A DNA stretch of 47,240 nucleotides, taken from Bacteroidales bacterium. Its GTDB lineage: Bacteria > Bacteroidota > Bacteroidia > Bacteroidales > JAADJA01. Below, piece after piece: positions 6,853 to 14,609 of the stretch. Under the pieces are notes generated by a model. That model was not told where the DNA came from. It saw nothing but the letters and a program-made list of their open reading frames with translations, and did not search any database. The position numbers and the translations under genes were made by a program. Position 1 is the first letter of the stretch; every line of letters begins with the position of its first letter. The stretch lies in NCBI GenBank assembly GCA_016783885.1, contig JADHVR010000025.1, positions 1 to 47,240 on the forward strand, given 5' to 3'.

Positions 6853-8112
6853 ATGGAATTAATTACAATTTGTAAAACCGACAGAAAATTAAAAGGGGAA
6901 ATAAGTCTTCCATCTTCCAAAAGTATCAGCAATCGGGTCTTGATCATCAGGGCGCTGAGTAAAAAAAATTTTAATATTCGGAATCTTTCCCGGGCTGATG
7001 ACACAAAACTGATGCAAAGCCTGCTCGATAAAATTGAATATCAGAAAAACATTAGTGAAGCAGTTGAATTAAATTGCGAAAATGCCGGAACCGTCATGCG
7101 ATTCCTGACTGCATATCTTTCAAATAAACCCGGGAAATGGTTACTGACAGGCACGGAACGAATGAAACAGCGACCAATAGGTATCCTCGCTGATGTTTTA
7201 CGGCAGATAGGCGTAAATATTAATTATGTTGAGAAAAAAGGTTATCCCCCTATATTGATTGAAGGTTCTGAATTAACCGGAGGAAAAATCGAAATTGATG
7301 CCGGTGTGAGCAGCCAGTTTATTACTGCCTTGTTGTTGATAGCCCCTGCTTTATCCGGCGGGCTTGAAATTACACTGATAAATAAAATCAGTTCTCTGTC
7401 TTACATCGAAATGACAATTAAATTAATGGAATATTTCGGAATTAAGATTAACCATTCGGGAAATGCTATTGCAGTTAAACAGCAAGAATACCGGGAAGCG
7501 GATTTTAATGTTGAACCTGACTGGACATCTGCCTCTTACTGGTATGAGATGGCTGCATTCGCTGATGAAGTTGACCTGACGATAACAGGATTAAAAAAAG
7601 AAAGTTTGCAGGGCGATTCCGTTTTGCCGGAAATATTTAAAAAACTTGGTGTGAGAACTGAATTTTTAAATGAAGGTATCAGGTTATATAAAGACAACAT
7701 ACCGTCTGATTTTTTTGAATATGACTTCACCAACTTTCCCGATTTAGCACAATCAGTTATTGTTACTTGCGCCGGACTAAACATATCCGGAAAGTTCACA
7801 GGTCTTGAAAGTCTTTGCATTAAAGAAACCGATCGCCTTACTGCTTTACAAACCGAACTTAAAAAAATAGGGATAAATACTAAAATAACATCGAACTCTG
7901 AACTTATAACTTTAAACAGTAAACAGCAAACAGTAAACAGCAAACCAATAAATACTTATGGCGACCATAGAATGGCAATGGCATTTGCTCCTCTGGCGCT
8001 TCTTTCAGGTTCAATTCAAATTGAAAATCCGGAAGTGGTATCAAAATCCTATCCGGGGTTTTGGGAAGACTTAAAAAAATTTGGTTTTAAAAATTTGCTA
8101 TCAACCGTATAA
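6853..8112 (+). CDS. aroA: 3-phosphoshikimate 1-carboxyvinyltransferase (EPSP synthase)
   Basis: The 419-residue protein transfers enolpyruvyl from PEP to shikimate 3-phosphate in the cytosol. The N-terminal substrate loop SLPSSKSISNRVLIIRAL holds Lys23. ENAGTVMRFLTAYLS (about 79-92) is the PEP-binding segment. SSQFITALLL, KETDRLTALQTEL and YGDHRMAMAFAPLAL complete the active site. Just before YGDHRMAM lies a Ser/Asn/Gln-rich insert (about residues 345-367) encoded by a short tandem DNA repeat and not seen in typical AroA. The conserved motifs on both sides are intact, so the enzyme is probably functional with an extended surface loop. Confidence 0.95.
   Translation: MELITICKTDRKLKGEISLPSSKSISNRVLIIRALSKKNFNIRNLSRADDTKLMQSLLDKIEYQKNISEAVELNCENAGTVMRFLTAYLSNKPGKWLLTGTERMKQRPIGILADVLRQIGVNINYVEKKGYPPILIEGSELTGGKIEIDAGVSSQFITALLLIAPALSGGLEITLINKISSLSYIEMTIKLMEYFGIKINHSGNAIAVKQQEYREADFNVEPDWTSASYWYEMAAFADEVDLTITGLKKESLQGDSVLPEIFKKLGVRTEFLNEGIRLYKDNIPSDFFEYDFTNFPDLAQSVIVTCAGLNISGKFTGLESLCIKETDRLTALQTELKKIGINTKITSNSELITLNSKQQTVNSKPINTYGDHRMAMAFAPLALLSGSIQIENPEVVSKSYPGFWEDLKKFGFKNLLSTV
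7914..7941 (+). repeat. Four tandem 7-mers (AAACAGY) inside aroA
   Basis: AAACAGT-AAACAGC-AAACAGT-AAACAGC runs without gaps and is preceded by a GAACTCTGAACTTATAACTT-like stretch. Similar word-like repeats are usually intergenic in this phylum; here they lie in frame in a conserved gene. Confidence 0.85.
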
Positions 8113-8204
8113 TGCTTTTAAATTACTTTGCATTTATGAGAAAAACTATATCAATAATTCTATAATTCTATCATTCCAATTTTTCATCATTCCATATTTT
8201 TAAA

Positions 8205-8212
8205 TACTTTTG
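8205..8212 (+). promoter_or_regulatory. Bacteroidota -7 box upstream of the LutA-like gene
   Basis: TACTTTTG matches TAnnTTTG and lies 22 bp before the ATG at 8234. No clear -33 TTTG is seen. Confidence 0.45.
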
Positions 8213-8233
8213 TTCTCAATTAAATAATAAACC

Positions 8234-8956
8234 ATGATAGTTGACATTTTTATACCCTGCTTCATCGACCAGATATTCCCGCAAACCGGAATGAACATGG
8301 TTAAAATCCTTGAAAAGCTTGGTGTGAAAATCCATTACAACGACAACCAGACTTGTTGCGGACAAATGGCATTCAACAGCGGATTCTGGGATGAAGCAAA
8401 AGAAATGGGTGAAAAGTTCCTTAAAGATTTTCCTAACAATCGCCCGGTTGTAGCTCCATCTGCTTCTTGTGTAGGATATATTAAGAGCTATTATCCCAAA
8501 TTATTTTTTAACACGGCTCTCCATAACGAATTCAAACAACTTCAAAGAAATATTTACGAGTTTACCGACTTCCTGGTAAATGTATTAAAAATTACAGACC
8601 TCGGAGCTACTTTTGAACACAAAGTAACCTACCACGATTCATGTGCTGCTCTTAGGGAATATGGGTTAAAAGATGAACCGAGAAGACTCCTTAAAAACGT
8701 TAAAGGGCTGGAACTGATTGAAATGAAGGATACCCATGTTTGCTGCGGCTTTGGCGGAACCTTTTCTGTAAAGCATGAAGCCATCTCCACAGCTATGGCT
8801 GAACAAAAAGTACATAATGCTTTAGACACAGGCGCGGAATATATCATCTCAACCGATTCCTCCTGCCTGATGCACCAGGACGGGTATATCAGGAAACATA
8901 AACTGCCATTAAAAGTTGCCCATATTGCTGATGTTCTGGCTTCGGGATGGAGTTGA
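8234..8956 (+). CDS. lutA: LutA/YkgE-like cysteine-rich (CCG domain) Fe-S protein
   Basis: The 240-residue protein has two CCG domains. The first has Cys in FIPCFID (near residue 9), QTCCGQMAF (near 42) and SASC (near 78). The second has HDSCAALREYG (near 138), VCCGFGGTFS (near 174) and STDSSCLMHQDG (near 214). In LutABC systems this subunit joins two other proteins to oxidise L-lactate to pyruvate; related CCG proteins serve heterodisulfide reductase and glycolate oxidase complexes. Here no lutB or lutC is adjacent, since tex follows and aroA precedes it. A lactate role is therefore by family only. Confidence 0.8.
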   Translation: MIVDIFIPCFIDQIFPQTGMNMVKILEKLGVKIHYNDNQTCCGQMAFNSGFWDEAKEMGEKFLKDFPNNRPVVAPSASCVGYIKSYYPKLFFNTALHNEFKQLQRNIYEFTDFLVNVLKITDLGATFEHKVTYHDSCAALREYGLKDEPRRLLKNVKGLELIEMKDTHVCCGFGGTFSVKHEAISTAMAEQKVHNALDTGAEYIISTDSSCLMHQDGYIRKHKLPLKVAHIADVLASGWS

Positions 8957-9031
8957 TGATTAACTATTGTCTATTGATTATTCCCGGAACTTCGGGACGG
9001 GATCAGACACTTTCTTAATTGACTATTAACA

Positions 9032-11164
9032 ATGGAAAAATACATCAACAAAATAGCTAAAGAATTAAATATTGCCGACTGGCAGGTGCAAAACACTATT
9101 GAATTGCTTAATGAAGGGGCAACTATACCTTTTATTGCCAGGTACAGAAAAGAAGCAACTGACAGCTTAGATGAAGTTTTTATTACTAAAATCCGCGACC
9201 GTTTAGAACAATTGAAAGAACTTGATAAACGCCGCGAAAGCATTATCAAATCCATAACAGAACAGGATAAACTCACTGACGAACTTGAGAAGCAAATTCT
9301 GGAAGCCGAAACGATGTCGGAACTTGAAGATATTTATCTTCCATATAAACCCAAACGAAAAACCCGTGCAACAATTGCCAAAGCAAAAGGCTTGGAGCCG
9401 CTGGCAAAGATCATCATGTTGCAAAAATATGATAATATTGAATCAAGGGCAGAACGGTTTATTGATGAAGAAAAGGAAGTCAATACCGTTGAAGAAGCGC
9501 TTTCGGGTGCACGCGACATTATTGCCGAATGGATCAATGAGAACAAATATGCACGGGCTAAAATCAGGAAATTATTCATAAAAAAAGCTGTTATTCGGTC
9601 AAAAGTTGGCAAAGGGAAAGAGGAAGAAGGCAATAAATATCGAACGTATTTCGAGTGGGAGGAATTGCTGATGAGAGCGCCTTCGCACCGGGTACTTGCC
9701 ATGTTAAGAGGCGAAAAGGAAGGTTTTCTGAAACTTAAAATATTCCCGCCAGAGGAAGAAGCGCTTGAAATCCTGGAAGACCAGTTTATTCGGGATGATA
9801 ATGAATCGTCTGACCAGGTTTACGAAGCTCTTAAAGATAGTTATAAACGCCTGCTTCATCCGTCAATGGAAACCGAGCTTAGGGCTGCATCCAAAGAAAA
9901 AGCAGATGAATATGCCATTAAAGTTTTTACTGAAAATCTAAGGCAGTTGTTAATGGCTCCGCCTCTTGGAGAAAAAAACGTATTGGCTATTGATCCCGGA
10001 TTCAGGACTGGCTGCAAAGTGGTGTGCTTAGATAAACAGGGTAAACTGCTTCATAACGAAACGATTTATCCTCATCCACCCGAAAATGAAGTAAAAAAAG
10101 CCATCCATAAAATACAACAGTTAGTAAATGCTTATAAGATAGAAGCCATTGCCATAGGTAACGGAACTGCCGGAAGAGAAACAGAGAACCTTATTCGAAG
10201 GACACGGTTCGACAAAGATATTATTGCAGTAATGGTAAACGAAAGCGGTGCTTCGGTATATTCAGCCTCAAAAGTTGCAAGAGAAGAATTTCCTGAATAT
10301 GATGTAACCGTTCGCGGCGCTGTATCAATAGGCAGAAGGCTGATGGACCCGCTTGCAGAACTGGTTAAGATCGATCCCAAGTCGATAGGCGTTGGTCAGT
10401 ATCAGCATGATGTGAACCAACCGGATTTGGCTAAAAGCCTGGATGACACGGTAGCCAGTTGTGTTAATTCGGTTGGCGTTGAAGTGAACACTGCAAGCAA
10501 ACAGCTTCTTTCTTATGTTTCGGGTGTAGGTCCGTCGCTTGCTCAAAGCATTGTGGATTACCGGAATGCAAACGGGGCTTTTATTTCACGAAACAAATTT
10601 AAAGAAGTTCCGCGTTTCGGCGATAAGGCTTTTGAACAGGCAGCAGGCTTTTTAGGGATAAGAAATTCGGAAAATCCTCTGGATAAAAGTGCCGTTCATC
10701 CCGAAAGCTATTTCGTGGTTGAAATAATGGCAAAGAATCTCGGTTGTGAAATTCAGGACCTGATGACAAGCGAAGAATTAAGGAAAAAAATAAACCTGAA
10801 TGATTTTGTAACAGAGAAAACAGGATTGCCCACCCTGACCGATATAATGGAAGAACTTGCAAAACCCGGTCGTGATCCCCGTGAAAAATTCGGTTTTTTT
10901 GAATTTGAAAAAGGAATTCACTCTATCAAAGACCTTGAAACCGGCATGGTTCTGCCGGGAATAGTAACTAATATTACAGCTTTTGGCGCTTTTGTTGATA
11001 TTGGCGTTCACCAGGACGGGCTGGTTCATATCAGTCAGTTGGCAAATGAGTTTGTGAGCGACCCGAACGAATATGTAAAGCTGAACCAAAAGGTGAAGGT
11101 AAAAGTGGTTGATGTGGATATTGACAGGAAAAGAATTCAGTTATCGATGAAGGATGCGGATTAA
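9032..11164 (+). CDS. tex: Tex family RNA-binding transcription accessory protein
   Basis: The 710-residue protein has the full Tex architecture. The helical N-terminal domain includes ATIPFIARYRKEATDSLDEV at about 30-50. A YqgF-like RNase H fold begins at VLAIDPGFRTGCKVVCLD (about 325). A helix-hairpin-helix pair includes LLSYVSGVGPSLAQSIVDYR (about 491). A C-terminal S1 domain has GIVTNITAFGAFVDIGVHQD and LVHISQLANEF (about 638-670). Tex proteins bind nucleic acid and affect transcription. The gene follows the LutA-like gene on the same strand with 75 bp between them; that gap contains a small hairpin (TCCCG/CGGGA, 8982-8997). Confidence 0.95.
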   Translation: MEKYINKIAKELNIADWQVQNTIELLNEGATIPFIARYRKEATDSLDEVFITKIRDRLEQLKELDKRRESIIKSITEQDKLTDELEKQILEAETMSELEDIYLPYKPKRKTRATIAKAKGLEPLAKIIMLQKYDNIESRAERFIDEEKEVNTVEEALSGARDIIAEWINENKYARAKIRKLFIKKAVIRSKVGKGKEEEGNKYRTYFEWEELLMRAPSHRVLAMLRGEKEGFLKLKIFPPEEEALEILEDQFIRDDNESSDQVYEALKDSYKRLLHPSMETELRAASKEKADEYAIKVFTENLRQLLMAPPLGEKNVLAIDPGFRTGCKVVCLDKQGKLLHNETIYPHPPENEVKKAIHKIQQLVNAYKIEAIAIGNGTAGRETENLIRRTRFDKDIIAVMVNESGASVYSASKVAREEFPEYDVTVRGAVSIGRRLMDPLAELVKIDPKSIGVGQYQHDVNQPDLAKSLDDTVASCVNSVGVEVNTASKQLLSYVSGVGPSLAQSIVDYRNANGAFISRNKFKEVPRFGDKAFEQAAGFLGIRNSENPLDKSAVHPESYFVVEIMAKNLGCEIQDLMTSEELRKKINLNDFVTEKTGLPTLTDIMEELAKPGRDPREKFGFFEFEKGIHSIKDLETGMVLPGIVTNITAFGAFVDIGVHQDGLVHISQLANEFVSDPNEYVKLNQKVKVKVVDVDIDRKRIQLSMKDAD

Positions 11165-11214
11165 AAAATTTCTCAAAGTTTATTACGTTTGTAACAATAA
11201 TTCTTAAGGTATTA

Positions 11215-11895
11215 ATGAAGATAAAATTATACATACTAATTCCTGTCATATTTCTGTCTTTCTTTTCTAAGAACAGCTTGGGGCAAAGAATCCGTGGAGC
11301 TATGATTGCCGGGTTCAACATAACACAGGTGGATGGAGATGAGGTTTTTGGATTTAGAAAATTCGGGCTTAATATGGGAGCGGCAGCTATTATTCCGTTC
11401 GGGGAAAACTGGTCGGTGAGCATTGAAACAATTTACAACCAAAAAGGTTCGAGGCAAGGACAACAATATAAAGATATAGATTCTCTGGGAAATAAGCTTA
11501 CCGGCGCTTACAAGTTAAAATTGGATTATGTTGAAGTTCCTGTTCTTGTTCATTATACCGACAGGGATATAATTACCGGAGGAATTGGTTTTTCGTACGG
11601 ACGACTTATAAATATTAAAGAATGGGAACACGAAAATCTTATTGAAACCACCACCCTGAACGGAGGCCCGTACGACAAAACCGATATAAATGTTTTGGTT
11701 GATTTGAGATTCAGGTTATACAAAAGATTTAAGTTCAACATCAGGTATGCTTATTCCTTAGCAAAAATTCGTACAAGGGAATTCGAGAATGACATAGGTG
11801 AAACCTGGACGAGGCATCAATACAACAACGTAATCACATTTCGCCTGGTTTATGTTTTTAATGAAAAATCACGGGTGGTTGATCGAGACGATTAG
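11215..11895 (+). CDS. Small outer-membrane beta-barrel protein (PorT-like)
   Basis: A signal peptide (MKIKLYILIPVIFLSFFSKN to SLGQ) precedes about 200 residues of alternating strands with Gly/aromatic turns. GAMIAGFNITQVDGDEVFGF and YNQKGSRQGQQY are typical of the PorT/OMP_b-brl_2 family of 8-stranded Bacteroidota barrels. The protein likely sits in the outer membrane. These barrels include the T9SS component PorT, but sequence alone does not show that role here. It ends VVDRDD rather than in a terminal aromatic. The gene follows tex by 50 bp. Confidence 0.75.
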   Translation: MKIKLYILIPVIFLSFFSKNSLGQRIRGAMIAGFNITQVDGDEVFGFRKFGLNMGAAAIIPFGENWSVSIETIYNQKGSRQGQQYKDIDSLGNKLTGAYKLKLDYVEVPVLVHYTDRDIITGGIGFSYGRLINIKEWEHENLIETTTLNGGPYDKTDINVLVDLRFRLYKRFKFNIRYAYSLAKIRTREFENDIGETWTRHQYNNVITFRLVYVFNEKSRVVDRDD

Positions 11896-11962
11896 AATTC
11901 TATTTATAAACCCTCATAATGACACCAAGTATTTATACTCTTCTTCATTAGAGGAATAATGT

Positions 11963-11970
11963 TAGTTTTG
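11963..11970 (+). promoter_or_regulatory. Bacteroidota -7 box upstream of the GtrA gene
   Basis: TAGTTTTG matches TAnnTTTG and lies 24 bp before the ATG at 11994. The -33 element is not evident. Confidence 0.45.
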
Positions 11971-11993
11971 CGGATTCATAATTTAAAAATGAA

Positions 11994-12392
11994 ATGTCGG
12001 AATATTTAAGCTGGGACTTTCTTTGGAAATTCATTAAGTTCGGAGTAGTTGGCTTTACAGGACTTTTTGTTGATTTCGGGATAACTTTTATTTGTAAAGA
12101 ATGGCTCAAAATTCCTAAATATGTTGCCAATGCCATTGGATTCGCTGTGGCTGCAAGCACTAATTATCTACTCAACCGTATCTGGACCTTTCAAAGCCAT
12201 AACCCGCAAATTGCCATGGAATATACTCAATTTTTTGCTATATCCCTTATCGGGCTTGCTATAAATACATTAATCCTCTGGATACTGGTGAGTAAATATT
12301 CTAAACACTTCTATCTTTCGAAGCTGTTTGCTATTGGAGTGGTAACAATCTGGAACTTTTTAGCGAATTATTTTATTACTTTCCAGCCCTAA
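11994..12392 (+). CDS. GtrA family membrane protein
   Basis: The 132-residue protein has four predicted membrane segments (about 14-34, 43-62, 79-97 and 104-126). The opening FIKFGVVGFTGLFVDFGITF and the motif ASTNYLLNRIWTF are the GtrA hallmarks. Family members are thought to help translocate undecaprenyl-linked sugars or act with glycosyltransferases in envelope glycan synthesis. No glycosyltransferase is adjacent; an O-antigen ligase lies 2.2 kb away on the other strand. The stop codon overlaps the left arm of the REP-like hairpin at 12387-12427. Confidence 0.9.
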   Translation: MSEYLSWDFLWKFIKFGVVGFTGLFVDFGITFICKEWLKIPKYVANAIGFAVAASTNYLLNRIWTFQSHNPQIAMEYTQFFAISLIGLAINTLILWILVSKYSKHFYLSKLFAIGVVTIWNFLANYFITFQP

Positions 12393-12427
12393 CCCCTGAC
12401 AGGGTTCGTAACTGTCAGGGGTTAGGG
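12387..12427. repeat. REP-like hairpin, 16-bp perfect stem, at the 3' ends of the GtrA and transposase genes
   Basis: CCCTAACCCCTGACAG (12387-12402) is the exact reverse complement of 12412-12427, with a 9-nt loop. The stem contains the stop codons of both converging genes. No long T-tract follows on either side, though the stem could still slow transcription. It shares the core CCTGACAG/CTGTCAGG with the hairpin at 13054-13101. Confidence 0.9.
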
Positions 12428-13039
12428 TTCGAAACCTTCATCATCAAATTTTTTCCTTTCCGCATTGTACTTATGGAACTCAATAAAATTCTCCAAACTA
12501 TCAAACCATTTCATCAACTCATTTCTATCAATAAAGGCAGCATCGTTATTAAAAATCGATAAATATGAACTCCAGTTATAATCTTCCATATTTTCAATAA
12601 AACCATGGTGAACAGGATTGTAATGAATATAAAACACCAGCGTCTTGCAATATTCTTCTGAATCAACTAATATTCTTTCGAATTGGCGTTCAAATAATCC
12701 TCCTGTTCGGTTATAAACTTTATTAAATGCCTGTGTATATGAATTGAATAAATGCGAAAATTGCCGGCTGGGATTATATTTCTTATTGGTTAATTTGCCT
12801 GATTGAGTTTTTGTTTGAGTATAGTTGATTTCACTTTCTTCTTTAATTCGGACCAGAATATGAAAGTAATTTTTTAAAAGACAATAGGCATACGTATCTG
12901 CAATTTGAAGTATAAATTTCTTATACAAATTGAGGAAATAAGGATAGTTTCTTTCTTCCCTGAAAATATCCGTACTGTTTATACCTCGGATATAAATATG
13001 GTATATTTTACCGAATTCGATTGGAGTAATTTGTTGCAT
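12422..13039 (-). CDS. REP-associated tyrosine transposase (Y1_Tnp/RayT) with altered HUH motif
   Basis: The 205-residue protein has the Y1 transposase layout. The N-terminal strand is KIYHIYIRGINSTDIF. The HUH region reads YCLLKNYFHILVRI near residues 52-65. GGLFERQFERILVDSEEY lies at about 113-130, and the catalytic Tyr region FYIHYNPVHHGF is near 136 with Tyr137. These enzymes nick and join single-stranded REP hairpins. Tyr58 replaces the first His of the HUH pair; the codon TAC is one transition from CAC. His60 is retained. The open frame is otherwise full length. The gene is bracketed by two related hairpins, as expected for a transposase with its own REP sequences. Activity is doubtful. 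Confidence 0.88.
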   Translation of the reverse strand: MQQITPIEFGKIYHIYIRGINSTDIFREERNYPYFLNLYKKFILQIADTYAYCLLKNYFHILVRIKEESEINYTQTKTQSGKLTNKKYNPSRQFSHLFNSYTQAFNKVYNRTGGLFERQFERILVDSEEYCKTLVFYIHYNPVHHGFIENMEDYNWSSYLSIFNNDAAFIDRNELMKWFDSLENFIEFHKYNAERKKFDDEGFEP

Positions 13040-13053
13040 TCAAATTTCGTTTT

Positions 13054-13101
13054 AACCCTTAACCCTGACAGGGTTACAAACCCCTGTCAGTGTAAAGGGT
13101 T
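13054..13101. repeat. REP-like two-part hairpin upstream of the transposase
   Basis: An outer stem AACCCTT/AAGGGTT (13054-13060 with 13095-13101) and an inner stem CTGACAGGG/CCCTGTCAG (13065-13073 with 13082-13090) are separated by 4-nt bulges, with an 8-nt loop. The core matches the hairpin at the gene's other end. Confidence 0.88.
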
Positions 13102-13105
13102 ACGA

Positions 13106-13978
13106 TTAATACGTTTTCGTCATATCAGAAGGAACGCAAAGTATATAGTCTGCAACATTCAGCGATTCCTCCGATAAAGAGCTAATAGTATCCTGCTCCA
13201 CCGTTGTAATGGTAAGAATGTTTAAATCAGGTTTTTCCTGTATTAACCACCAGACGATCCCTTCATAATCATCGGAATGGTACGCGCCGTTATAATGAAT
13301 AAAGGTTTTTCCAGGTGTCCGGTTTTTTAAAATAAAATAAGCCATAGTAGCATCTTTAATTGCCTGGGCTTTGGGTATGTTTGTGGTAACATGACCGCCC
13401 ATTCCTCCCATCATCTCTATCATGGATTTGTAACAATTAACTTCAGGGTCATAATTTACAGGTAAGGGAGCAATAAGTTTTTTGGCTTCGTTACTTAAAC
13501 TGTCCAATCCTTCAAATCCCTTTTTATTCACCAGGGCTGCGTAGCGTCTGGGCACATTAGTGGCTATGAATTTTAATTTTTTTTCTTTGGCAAACTCAAC
13601 CAGTGGTTTATAATCTGTTTTATAGTTATTCCAAAGCTTAGCTTCATTCTCAAAGTTTTTTGTTTTTATTTGCCCGGCTAAGTATTCATCTACTACAAGC
13701 TGGTTATCACTTTCAAACATCTCGGCGCCTAATATCAGGTTACCTTGCTTTTTTTCATAAAGGTCTTTGGTTATTTCAAGCTCGAACCAGTGGCTGATAG
13801 GGTTATTGTGTAATTCACCAAAAAACACAATATCCGCTCTGGATGCAGCTTGTATCAAATCTTTATATTTCACTTTTTTTCCATCAGCGTTAAAAAGCCG
13901 ATACGCAGGTTTATCTCCTTTCATTGCAGATAACATGAAAAACAAAACCGTTACGGTAATTAATAATCTGAATTTCAT
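13106..13978 (-). CDS. ChaN family lipoprotein-like (haem-binding uptake) protein
   Basis: The 290-residue protein starts with a signal sequence (MKFRLLITVTVLFFMLSAMKG) and holds a ChaN/Tiki-fold domain. Its hallmarks are ADIVFFGELHNNPISHWFEL (about 49-68), LILGAEMFESDNQ (about 81-93) and FIHYNGAYHSDDYEGIVWWL (about 236-255). ChaN proteins are reported to bind haem and are linked to iron uptake; the related Tiki fold is a metalloprotease. No lipobox Cys is visible, so it may be periplasmic rather than lipid-anchored. It lies 23 bp downstream of cdd on the same strand. Confidence 0.85.
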   Translation of the reverse strand: MKFRLLITVTVLFFMLSAMKGDKPAYRLFNADGKKVKYKDLIQAASRADIVFFGELHNNPISHWFELEITKDLYEKKQGNLILGAEMFESDNQLVVDEYLAGQIKTKNFENEAKLWNNYKTDYKPLVEFAKEKKLKFIATNVPRRYAALVNKKGFEGLDSLSNEAKKLIAPLPVNYDPEVNCYKSMIEMMGGMGGHVTTNIPKAQAIKDATMAYFILKNRTPGKTFIHYNGAYHSDDYEGIVWWLIQEKPDLNILTITTVEQDTISSLSEESLNVADYILCVPSDMTKTY

Positions 13979-14001
13979 TTTTTAAATTTTAATTGAGTTA
14001 A

Positions 14002-14490
14002 TTACTTTTTTAATTTCTCAGCATGAAACATAAGCGGGAGAATATTTTCAACACCATCGATCACCTGGACTTTACCTTTTTCGCCCATCATAACAAGCTT
14101 CATTTTATTTTTAAATCTGTTTTCTGTTTCAGCCATTACCTGCCTGCACGAACCACAAGGTGTTACCGGTGTTTCGATAACGAAACCATTAGCCTTTGCA
14201 GTAATAGCAATTGCCTTGACAGGCACATCAGGAAACTGAGAAGCGGCATAAAACAGTGCAACCCGTTCAGCACATAGACCGGAAGGATATGCAACATTCT
14301 CCTGGTTATTTCCTGTGATTATTTCACCATTCTCAAGCAAAACAGCAGCTCCGACCCGGTACGCCGAATACGGTGCATAAGCCGAACCGATAGCATTTTT
14401 TGCACGTTCGAGTAAAGAACGGTCTTCCGGATTTAATTCCTCAGTTTTATCATACTCCTGAACAGAAATGGTAATATCGATTTTTTTCAT
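14002..14490 (-). CDS. cdd: Cytidine deaminase
   Basis: The 162-residue protein deaminates cytidine and deoxycytidine in pyrimidine salvage. The zinc site is complete: GLCAERVALFYAASQF holds Cys and the catalytic Glu (about 72-87), and TPCGSCRQVM (about 110-119) holds two Cys. AYAPYSAYRVGAAVLLENGE (about 37-56) is the substrate-side motif. The length fits the homotetrameric type with a somewhat extended N-terminus. It heads a pair with the ChaN-like gene. Confidence 0.95.
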   Translation of the reverse strand: MKKIDITISVQEYDKTEELNPEDRSLLERAKNAIGSAYAPYSAYRVGAAVLLENGEIITGNNQENVAYPSGLCAERVALFYAASQFPDVPVKAIAITAKANGFVIETPVTPCGSCRQVMAETENRFKNKMKLVMMGEKGKVQVIDGVENILPLMFHAEKLKK

Positions 14491-14609
14491 ATATATTCAA
14501 ATTCTAAAAGGCGAAAATACAAAAATTTATATTTAAAATAAAAAGTTAGATATAACTTATGAGGATAGATGTGAAAAGCGAGTGTGTGATAATCAGGGCT
14601 GCTCAATTC

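Noticed and set aside
8234-8956. A complete lutABC lactate-oxidation operon
   Set aside because: Only the LutA-like subunit is present; the next gene is tex, and no lutB or lutC homologue lies nearby.
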